A DNA stretch of 14,640 nucleotides from Planctomycetota bacterium (GTDB lineage: Bacteria; Planctomycetota; Planctomycetia; Pirellulales; Pirellulaceae): assembly GCA_026692885.1 (NCBI GenBank), contig JAPLNJ010000736.1, forward strand, positions 1 to 14,640, read 5' to 3'. How positions within the stretch are numbered: position 1 is the stretch's first letter; each line of letters starts with the position of its first letter. This document shows, one piece after another, positions 1-6,127 of the stretch. Both the position numbers and the translations under genes were made by a program. The notes beneath the pieces are model-generated. The model was not told where the DNA came from, ran no database searches, and was given only the letters and a program-made list of their open reading frames with translations.

Positions 1-54
1 AGTCCGGTTCTGTGAGGGGCGTTGAAGTCGCCTTCAACGGTTGAATATTGTGAC
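1..54 (+). ncRNA. Probable 3' end of a group II intron (end of domain V, domain VI)
   Basis: The first bases, GTCCGGTTCTGTGAGGGG, resemble the 3' strand of group II intron domain V and its linker. They are followed by a perfect 8-bp hairpin at 20-39 (CGTTGAAG / CTTCAACG, loop TCGC) in the place of domain VI, then a short tail ending in GTGAC near 54, similar to the ...CGAC ends I remember for bacterial group II introns. An in-frame stop at 13-15 prevents the downstream reading frame from extending into it. The rest of the intron and any maturase would lie upstream of the window. Only the terminal fragment is visible, so domain V cannot be folded completely. The exact 3' splice site is inferred by analogy. 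It could also be part of another structured repeat. Confidence 0.5.
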
Positions 55-106
55 ACTCTTCAGATCGAAAGAGAAGAGCAACAGGGAATACAAACCAGAC
101 CTACCG

Positions 107-112
107 AAGGAG
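107..112 (+). promoter_or_regulatory. Strong Shine-Dalgarno AAGGAG that decides the start at 121
   Basis: AAGGAG lies 8 bases before an ATG at 121. The frame stays open to a TTG at 22, but that start is inside the probable intron end and has no ribosome binding site. The site would allow the C-terminal half of DUF499 to be translated as its own polypeptide. Confidence 0.6.
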
Positions 113-120
113 ACCATATT

Positions 121-1527
121 ATGCCTACTCGACAGAATAACTTCTGCGTCGTCACTGGGGACGGATCGAGTCTCGGCAGCCTGGAAGAGAAAACTCGGCG
201 AATCTGGGCAATTGTCCGCGTCCGCGAAGAGACAGGCGGCGACAAGTCTCCGCACAAAGACGAACTGGAAACAGAGGCAGAACAGGCCGAGTTGGAGTTC
301 AACAGCACCGTCGTCAGCCTGTTCAACCGCGTCTACTACCCGGTCAAGGACGGGCTGCGGCCCGCCAAGCTCGTGATGACCTTCACGGGCAATCGGTTCC
401 TGGCGGAGGAGCAGATCGAAAAGACGCTGGCCGATCTGGGCGTCTCGAAACTCGTGACCAGCATCGAAACGGAAGCCGAGATGCTCATGACGCGAGCCGA
501 AGAAATGCTCTGGCCCGCCACCGAACGCCGAACCCCGTGGCGCGATGTGTCGAGTCGCGCGATCGCCAATCCCCGCTGGGTTTGGCTTCCCGCCAAGGGG
601 CTGGACACGCTCAAGACGCTCGCCATCGGCCAGGGCCGTTGGCGGTGGAGCGAAGACGGCTACATCGAGAAAGGCCCCTTCCCGCCGGCCAAGACGTCGG
701 TTTCCGTCTCCGAACGTGACTACGATGCGGCGACCGGTAAGGCGACCATCGAGGTCACGCCGCGTAACGCTGGTCCGCACGGCCGGGTGCACCACTCGCC
801 GCAGCCGAACGTTTCCGCCGCCTGTCCAGTAATCCCGGACACGATCTTCGAGACGACCGAAACGGTCCTTTACTTCCAGGCCATCGACCCTGATGGCCAG
901 CATGAGACTGGCGACGAGCAATGTTGGCAGAACAAATTGACGTTGACCCACCAGCCGCGAAACCTTCCCGGAAAACGACTTGTCGAACTGACGGTAAAGC
1001 CGCGAGGCACCATTCGCTGGAATACCATCGGGACGAATCCGAAAGAGGGAACGGTCTACCAAGGGCCCGTTGAGTTGCCGGCCGATGGCGAGATCACGCT
1101 TTTCGTCGGTGCTGAGGACAGCGGCGTCTACACGACGCGCAGTTTCCTGATTCCGCGGCCTGATCGCCCGGACTTCGCGCTGGACAAGTCGCGTCCGGCC
1201 AAACTCCACCGCAAGCTGAACTACCGAGGGAATGACGAAGCCTTCGCCGCGCTGAACGCAGCCAAAGCCCTGCAGGCAGAACTCGGCAGCGTTTCGGTCG
1301 AGATCGGTGAAGGCGCCCGAAACGTCGTCACCCGCTTTGGCAGCGGCACGGTCATCCCCGCCGAGCAGCTCGATCAGTTTATCGCCGCCGCCCGCAAAAC
1401 CATCGGCGACGAAACGGCCGAAGTGAAAGTCAGCTTCAGCGACATGCATTTCCGCAGCGGCCACGACCTAGAGACCTTCCTGGCCAAGCTCGGTATCGAG
1501 ATCGGTGCGGGGGAGGTCGAGCAATGA
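121..1527 (+). CDS. DUF499 defence protein, C-terminal half (N-terminal ATPase half not present)
   Basis: Open frame of 468 codons. The sequence matches my knowledge of the C-terminal part of DUF499 proteins, which are large (about 1000 aa or more) predicted P-loop ATPases found with DUF1156 methylases in defence islands. Residues about 8-30 (FCVVTGDGSSL, then EEKTRRIWAI) look like the end of the ATPase-related region. Residues about 160-185 contain WVWLPAKGLDTL and GQGRWRW. Residues about 297-335 (TIRWNTIGTNP, then YQGPVEL) form a chitobiase C-terminal-like beta module. No Walker A is visible, so the nucleotide-binding half must be upstream of the intron, or lost. The start at 121 has a strong Shine-Dalgarno site. 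The stop overlaps the next ATG (ATGA), indicating translational coupling with DUF3780. It is probably an intron-interrupted or split gene; splicing could rejoin the halves if the upstream exon exists. Confidence 0.75.
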   Translation: MPTRQNNFCVVTGDGSSLGSLEEKTRRIWAIVRVREETGGDKSPHKDELETEAEQAELEFNSTVVSLFNRVYYPVKDGLRPAKLVMTFTGNRFLAEEQIEKTLADLGVSKLVTSIETEAEMLMTRAEEMLWPATERRTPWRDVSSRAIANPRWVWLPAKGLDTLKTLAIGQGRWRWSEDGYIEKGPFPPAKTSVSVSERDYDAATGKATIEVTPRNAGPHGRVHHSPQPNVSAACPVIPDTIFETTETVLYFQAIDPDGQHETGDEQCWQNKLTLTHQPRNLPGKRLVELTVKPRGTIRWNTIGTNPKEGTVYQGPVELPADGEITLFVGAEDSGVYTTRSFLIPRPDRPDFALDKSRPAKLHRKLNYRGNDEAFAALNAAKALQAELGSVSVEIGEGARNVVTRFGSGTVIPAEQLDQFIAAARKTIGDETAEVKVSFSDMHFRSGHDLETFLAKLGIEIGAGEVEQ

Positions 1528-2177
1528 GTGTCAAACGCACCGTCGGGTTCGGGTGCCCCAATGAGACTGACCCGCACCATTTTGTCGTCGACATTCCCGC
1601 CAGCCGCACAGGCGACGTGCTGATCACCGAGTGCTATGGCATCAAGGCGGGCATCAACGGCCTGCCGGAGACGGCAGAACGCTGCCGACTACCGCGTGTG
1701 GCTTGGTCCGGTATTGCCGAGGATGTGAAGCGGGAATTCAACGAGCGGCTAAAGGCCAAGTCCATGGTGACCAGTCGCTGGACTGTCGGCCCCAACAAAC
1801 TCGAACGCCTGCTCGGTAAGGAACTGCTGGTGTTGGCGTGGGCGGTCGAGGATGCCGACCCGGCGCTGGTGCCCAACGCCATCCGCAACTGGATCGGGTT
1901 ACGCCCAGAGGAACGTTGGTGGTTGTACACGATGACGGCGGCGGCGACGGGCGGCCCCGACGACGGCGGGCTAGGGTGGCGCAAGGCGTTGCAGCATGCG
2001 TTGACCGAGAACCCACTGCCCGAACCACTTGTCAACCCGCCGCACTTCGCTCGCAAGGTAGGCATCCGCCGTGCCCACCGGGAACGCAGCGATCAACCGC
2101 ATCTGCCGGGCTTCGATAATGACGACTCGCCATTTGCGTCGGAACCGCTGGCACCCGAAACCGATCGTGCAGAGTAG
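1524..2177 (+). CDS. DUF3780 anti-phage-associated protein
   Basis: A 217-aa protein recognised as the DUF3780 family, a family of unknown biochemistry found almost only beside DUF499 and DUF1156 genes. Family-like segments include TVGFGCPNETDPHHFVV near the N-terminus, TSRWTVGPNKLERLLGKEL at about residues 84-102, WIGLRPEERWWLYTMTAAA in the middle, and GLGWRKALQHALTENP near residue 150. There are no signal peptide, membrane segments or catalytic motif that I can name. The start is fixed by GGGAGG at 1511-1516 and by an ATGA overlap with the DUF499 frame, so the two products are probably made together. The last ~45 residues (after PPHFARKVG) are basic and proline-rich and look like a variable tail. 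Role in defence is inferred from context only. Confidence 0.82.
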   Translation: MSVKRTVGFGCPNETDPHHFVVDIPASRTGDVLITECYGIKAGINGLPETAERCRLPRVAWSGIAEDVKREFNERLKAKSMVTSRWTVGPNKLERLLGKELLVLAWAVEDADPALVPNAIRNWIGLRPEERWWLYTMTAAATGGPDDGGLGWRKALQHALTENPLPEPLVNPPHFARKVGIRRAHRERSDQPHLPGFDNDDSPFASEPLAPETDRAE

Positions 2178-2184
2178 GAGAGCA

Positions 2185-2207
2185 GCCGGCACACTCCGTG
2201 TGCCGGC
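2185..2207. repeat. Perfect 10-bp stem hairpin (GCCGGCACAC / GTGTGCCGGC)
   Basis: A 10-bp inverted repeat with a 3-base loop lies 8 bases after the DUF3780 stop. It has no U-tract, so it is not a classical intrinsic terminator. It looks like one of the short dispersed palindromes common in planctomycete genomes (from memory, not searched). It could slow transcription or stabilise the upstream mRNA end. Confidence 0.6.
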
Positions 2208-2233
2208 GATGTCGCGCGCCGTTGAACTGGATT

Positions 2234-2309
2234 CGTTTAACCGCAACCCAACGGGGAGCGCGTCCGCAGCGGCTAACCTTCGCGCTCCCCGTTGGGTCGC
2301 GGTTAAACG
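2234..2309. repeat. 76-bp near-perfect palindrome (29-bp arms, 18-base loop)
   Basis: The left arm 2234-2262 and right arm 2281-2309 are complementary at 28 of 29 positions; the single difference is CGCAACC against CGCGACC. The loop 2263-2280 reads TCCGCAGCGGCTAACCTT. It fills most of the DUF3780-DUF1156 gap (2178-2355) and lies inside what is otherwise a compact operon. Strong similarity to repeats dispersed in planctomycete genomes is remembered, not verified. As RNA it would form a very stable hairpin and could lower or separate expression of the methylase from the upstream genes, or be a REP/MITE-like mobile repeat. Confidence 0.8.
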
Positions 2310-2345
2310 ACGTGGGGCCAATTCCAGCCGCGCGCAGAGTACTTT

Positions 2346-2349
2346 GGAG
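2346..2349 (+). promoter_or_regulatory. Shine-Dalgarno GGAG that decides the DUF1156 start at 2356
   Basis: GGAG lies 6 bases before ATG 2356. The same frame is open upstream to 2071, but that stretch overlaps DUF3780 and runs through the palindrome, giving a repeat-derived, non-family peptide. The family-like sequence begins shortly after residue 1 of the 2356 start (LRDAPSLIERLLPAQKIS). Confidence 0.7.
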
Positions 2350-2355
2350 CCTACT

Positions 2356-5262
2356 ATGACCGCCGTGACGCCGTTTTCGCTGAGGGATGCTCCCAGCCTG
2401 ATCGAACGACTTTTGCCCGCGCAGAAGATCTCGACCGAATCGCAGAAAGAACGTAAGTCGGTGCATGGCCAGACGCTCACAACGTTGGGCTCGTACTGGA
2501 AGGGCCGCAAGCCGTTGATTCTGGCGAAGGCGTGCGTGTTGGGCGCCCTACTGCCCGCAACGGAAGATCCGGAGAAGGACCTGGAGATCTTCGAGAAGCT
2601 GATGGCGATCGACGAGGATTCGTTTGTTCGCCGTGAGCCGTCGCTGAAGGCCAGCGAAGTTGCCCGTCGGGCGCTGGACGCTCAGGCAATCGACGAACAC
2701 GAACTGAGAGACTGCTTCACGATCGCCTTGGCAACCTTCGGTTACCTCGAAAAGCTCGATGTCACCAAGCGGCCTGAGCAATGTGATGCGGGAGTGCTCT
2801 ACGGTCCGATCTGGGATGCCGCCAACGCCCACCTGAACACTTCTGCCCGTAGTTTCCCAGAACTGGTCGAGCAGTTGGGCGTCATGCGGTTCGGACGCAG
2901 GCCGGTCGTGGGTGACACCTTCTGCGGCGGCGGCTCGATTCCGTTCGAGGCGGCGCGACTGGGTTGCGACGTGTTCGCCTCGGACCTGAATCCGATCGCG
3001 TGCCTGCTCACCTGGGGTGCACTTCACATCGTGGGCGGCGATGCCAAAACTCGTGAGCGGATCACCACTGCGCAAGCGTCGATCGTGAACGCCGTGGACC
3101 GCGAACTGGAAGAACTGGGCATAGAGCACGACGAGCACGGCAATCGCGCCAAAGCATACCTGTGGTGTTTGGAGACCCGTTGTCCGCAGACCGGCTGGTT
3201 GGTCCCGCTGGCCACAACTTGGGTGATCAGCAAGAACTACCGGACGTGCGCGCGTTTGGTTCCCGACTATGCTCACCAGCGATTCGACATCGAGATTGTC
3301 CGCGACGCCACCGCGGATGATCTGAATGCCGCCATCGCTGGTACGGTCGCAGACGGTGAATTGGTGTATGAACTGGATGGCGAGACGTACCGCACGCCGA
3401 TTCCGACGCTCCGCGGCGACTATCGCCTACCCGATGGGACCTCCGGCAATCGGCTGCGCCGGTGGGAGAAAGAGGACATCGTCCCGCGGCTCGACGATGT
3501 GTTTCAGGAACGGTTGTACTGCATCCAGTGGATCACCAAGGAAACGTTGGAGAAGTTTCATCCGACGTTTTTCTTTGCGGCCGCTACGCAGGCCGACTTC
3601 GACCGTGAGCGAAAGATTGAGGCGATCGTTCGCGAGAACCTTGCCGAATGGCAGGCAGAGGGACTCGTACCGGACATGCAGATTGAGCCCGGCGACGAAA
3701 CCACTCGATTGCAGCGTGAGCGAGGCTGGACATACTGGCACCATCTGTTCTCCCCGCGTCACCTACTGATTGGCGCCTTGATCCGCAAACAGATGTTGCG
3801 TTTCACCGGGCAATACGATTCGATTGGAGCGGCTATCGGGTTCTGCCGCGCGCTGAACTACATGTCGAAGCTAACGCAATGGCTCGTCGGTTACGCCGGA
3901 CGTGAGGGAGTTGCGCCATCCGCCGACACGGTCAAGCACGTCTTCTACAACCAAGCTTTGAATACCTTCTTCAACTTTGGGGCAAGGGCATTTCACTCAT
4001 TCGATGCTGCTTTCTCCCCGGATACCAAGGCATTCCCGATAGACTCGACACGTCGCATCGAACCCGTGGCCGCGCGCGACCTGGGCTGCGAGGCTGACAT
4101 GTGGATCACTGATCCGCCGTATGCGGACGCAGTTAACTACCACGAGATCACGGAGTACTTTATCGCCTGGCTGCGTCGCAATCCGCCGATGCCGGATTGG
4201 ATCTGGGATAGCCGACGAGCCTTGGCGATACGTGGCAGCGATGACGATTTTCGTCGCGGTATGATCGACGCCTACCGGGCGATGGCCGAGCACATGCCGG
4301 ACAACGGTCTGCAGATCGTGATGTTCACGCACCAGGACGCCAGCGTCTGGGCCGATATGGCGGCCATCATGTGGGGTGCCGGCTTGCAGGTGACGGCCGC
4401 TTGGTACATCGCCACCGAGACCACTTCGGAGCTGAAGAAGGGCGGCTACGTCCAGGGCACGGTGCTGCTGGTCCTGCGGAAACGCCGCGGCAGCGAAGCG
4501 GTCTATCGCGATGAACTGGTCCAGCAGGTCCGCGACGAGGTGTCGCGACAGATCGACGTGATGGTTGGGCTAAACCAGACGACCCGCGGTCACGGCCGCA
4601 GCGAGAACCTGTTCGAGGACGCCGACCTGCAGATGGCCGGCTATGCCGCGGCCCTGCGGGTCCTGACGGGCTACACGCGAATCGATGGCCGGGACATGAC
4701 CGCCGAGGCTCTGCGGCCACGGCAGAAGGGCGAGACCAGCCTGGTCAACGAGATCATCGACTTCGCCGTGCAGGTCGCCAACGAGCACCTGGTGCCCGAA
4801 GGCTTGCCGGGCGAAACTTGGGAACGTCTGCAAGGCTCGGAACGCTTTTTCCTCAAGATGCTGGCGTTGGAAGCCGCGGGCCTAAAGAAGCTCGACAACT
4901 ACCAGAACTTCGCCAAGGCTTTCCGTGTTCCAGCCTATACCGCGTTGCTGGGGTCGCTGAAGCCGAACGCCGCTCGGCTGAAGACGGCCAGCGAGTTCCG
5001 CAAGAGCGAATTCGAGGGCGAGTTTGGACAATCGCTTGTGCGGGCCGTGATGTTCGCGTTGTACGAGTTAGAAAACGAACTCGACATCGACGAAGTGATG
5101 GGACACCTGCGCGATCTAGTGCCCGGCTACCACACCCGGCGTGCGGACTTGCTGGCGATCACGCGGTATATCGCGGCACAGTGCGAACAGACCGTCCCCG
5201 CCCAGGCGCAGGCCGCACGCATCCTGCTGACGCGCATCAAGAATGAACGGCTCGGTGGCTAG
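2356..5262 (+). CDS. DUF1156 adenine-specific DNA methylase
   Basis: A 968-aa protein, a normal length for the DUF1156/COG1743 family of predicted N6-adenine DNA methyltransferases that transfer methyl from S-adenosylmethionine. The N-terminal DUF1156 segment spans about residues 9-60 (PSLIERLLPAQKIS, then GSYWKGRKPL). The SAM-binding motif is DTFCGGGSIPFEAA at about 187-200, followed by FASDLNPIA, the acidic ligand loop. A Cys pair (C271, C276 in CLETRCP) recalls the zinc-ribbon described for this family but is incomplete. The catalytic motif is DPPY at 586-589 (ITDPPYADAVNYHE). The C-terminal ~350 residues are helical and family-specific. It probably marks self DNA, or takes part in target discrimination, for the DUF499/PLD-helicase machinery. 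Expression may be set apart by the palindrome just upstream. The target sequence is not predictable. Confidence 0.88.
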   Translation: MTAVTPFSLRDAPSLIERLLPAQKISTESQKERKSVHGQTLTTLGSYWKGRKPLILAKACVLGALLPATEDPEKDLEIFEKLMAIDEDSFVRREPSLKASEVARRALDAQAIDEHELRDCFTIALATFGYLEKLDVTKRPEQCDAGVLYGPIWDAANAHLNTSARSFPELVEQLGVMRFGRRPVVGDTFCGGGSIPFEAARLGCDVFASDLNPIACLLTWGALHIVGGDAKTRERITTAQASIVNAVDRELEELGIEHDEHGNRAKAYLWCLETRCPQTGWLVPLATTWVISKNYRTCARLVPDYAHQRFDIEIVRDATADDLNAAIAGTVADGELVYELDGETYRTPIPTLRGDYRLPDGTSGNRLRRWEKEDIVPRLDDVFQERLYCIQWITKETLEKFHPTFFFAAATQADFDRERKIEAIVRENLAEWQAEGLVPDMQIEPGDETTRLQRERGWTYWHHLFSPRHLLIGALIRKQMLRFTGQYDSIGAAIGFCRALNYMSKLTQWLVGYAGREGVAPSADTVKHVFYNQALNTFFNFGARAFHSFDAAFSPDTKAFPIDSTRRIEPVAARDLGCEADMWITDPPYADAVNYHEITEYFIAWLRRNPPMPDWIWDSRRALAIRGSDDDFRRGMIDAYRAMAEHMPDNGLQIVMFTHQDASVWADMAAIMWGAGLQVTAAWYIATETTSELKKGGYVQGTVLLVLRKRRGSEAVYRDELVQQVRDEVSRQIDVMVGLNQTTRGHGRSENLFEDADLQMAGYAAALRVLTGYTRIDGRDMTAEALRPRQKGETSLVNEIIDFAVQVANEHLVPEGLPGETWERLQGSERFFLKMLALEAAGLKKLDNYQNFAKAFRVPAYTALLGSLKPNAARLKTASEFRKSEFEGEFGQSLVRAVMFALYELENELDIDEVMGHLRDLVPGYHTRRADLLAITRYIAAQCEQTVPAQAQAARILLTRIKNERLGG

Positions 5263-5336
5263 GCTGTTTGCTGCCTGCTACGTAGAATATGTGGAATCAG
5301 TGACCAACTGCAATGCCGAAAAATGGGAGTCTGACG

Positions 5337-5690
5337 ATGCCGCAAACCGGAACGCCAACCCGCCGTCCCAAGCGGCCGAAGACAAGGCAAGCGCCTATCG
5401 TTTCCCCCGTCGTCGGGGAAGTCCTGACCCTGGAGGAGGCGGCCGCCTATCTGCGTGTCTCCGAGCAGGAAGTGGACGCCTTGGCAACGCGCTGTGTTTT
5501 GCCAGGGCGGAAGATTGGCGACCAGTGGCGGTTTCATAGGTGTGCCTTGGTGGACTGGTTGTGCCAGTCATCTCCGACGGAACGCCTGATGCGTCACGCA
5601 GGTGCAGCGAAAGACGATCCTTACCGCGATGAGATGCTGCGGATGATCTACCAGAAGCGGGGCCGCCCGATGACGGAGAATGAGTTATGA
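5337..5690 (+). CDS. Small excisionase-type HTH protein, likely antitoxin for the adjacent PIN toxin
   Basis: A 117-aa protein. A basic, low-complexity N-terminus (about 20 residues) precedes a winged-helix segment of the excisionase/MerR-like HTH_17 type: GEVLTLEEAAAYLRVSEQEV, followed by LPGRKIGDQWRFHRCALVDWL, the pattern in which the wing and final helix contact DNA. The C-terminal tail (after about residue 80) ends in RGRPMTENEL and would be the toxin-binding part. The start at 5337 is chosen because GGGAG sits 7 bases upstream; ATG 5313 has no such site. It overlaps the PIN gene by ATGA. HTH_17-PIN pairs are a recurrent toxin-antitoxin layout, and such antitoxins usually repress their own promoter. 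No convincing promoter is seen in the 74-bp gap before it. Confidence 0.75.
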   Translation: MPQTGTPTRRPKRPKTRQAPIVSPVVGEVLTLEEAAAYLRVSEQEVDALATRCVLPGRKIGDQWRFHRCALVDWLCQSSPTERLMRHAGAAKDDPYRDEMLRMIYQKRGRPMTENEL

Positions 5691-6109
5691 TCCTCCTTGA
5701 CACGGATACGGTCTCCCTGTTTCACGAGGGTGATCCTCGGGTCACACAGCGGGTCGGCCAGGTCCAGCGGCCGGAACTGGTAGGTACCACCGTGATCACG
5801 CGGGTTGAGATTCTGCAGGCACGCTTCGAGTTCCTGCTGAAAGCTGCCGACGGGGAGCAGTGGCAGCGAGCCCAGCACTGGCTGACCGAAAGCGAGTCGT
5901 TCCTTGCGGACTTGCCGGTAACGAATGTCGATGGCCCTGCCGCGGACCAGTTCGACCGGCTGCGACAGGTCAAGTCGCTGCGCAAAATCGGTCGTGCTGA
6001 CCTGCTGATTGCCAGCATCGCACTATCTCGTCAGGCGACGCTGGTCACCCGAAACCTGCGGCACTTTCGCCAAGTGCCCGGCCTCAAGGTTGAGAACTGG
6101 ATCGACTAG
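5687..6109 (+). CDS. vapC: PIN-domain toxin, VapC family
   Basis: A 140-aa single-domain PIN protein, normal for VapC ribonucleases, which are Mg2+-dependent and typically cut tRNA or rRNA. Catalytic acidic residues are in place: D5 and D7 (MILLDTDTVS), E41 (TRVEIL) and D105 (GRADLLIASIAL), plus the conserved TRNLRHF segment near residue 121. The start is fixed by GGAG at 5675-5678 and the ATGA overlap with the HTH gene. It lies in line between the methylase and the PLD-helicase with only 18 bases to the latter, so it may be co-transcribed with the defence genes. An intact active site suggests a functional toxin. Confidence 0.85.
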   Translation: MILLDTDTVSLFHEGDPRVTQRVGQVQRPELVGTTVITRVEILQARFEFLLKAADGEQWQRAQHWLTESESFLADLPVTNVDGPAADQFDRLRQVKSLRKIGRADLLIASIALSRQATLVTRNLRHFRQVPGLKVENWID

Positions 6110-6127
6110 CCGCAACGAGAAGTGCCA

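Noticed and set aside
34..1464. 476-codon open frame on the minus strand opposite DUF499
   Set aside because: No family-like sequence or ribosome binding site; the opposite strand carries a recognisable coupled gene. High GC produces long shadow frames.
2071..2355. N-terminal extension of the DUF1156 frame
   Set aside because: It overlaps DUF3780 and runs through the hairpin and palindrome; the encoded peptide is not family-like, and GGAG precedes ATG 2356.
2548..3276. 242-codon minus-strand frame within the methylase
   Set aside because: Lies opposite the SAM-binding region of a well-supported gene and has no recognisable content.
5263..5336. Promoter before the toxin-antitoxin pair (TAGAAT at 5283)
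   Set aside because: The only -35-like hexamer (TTGCTG) is 9 bases away, far too close.
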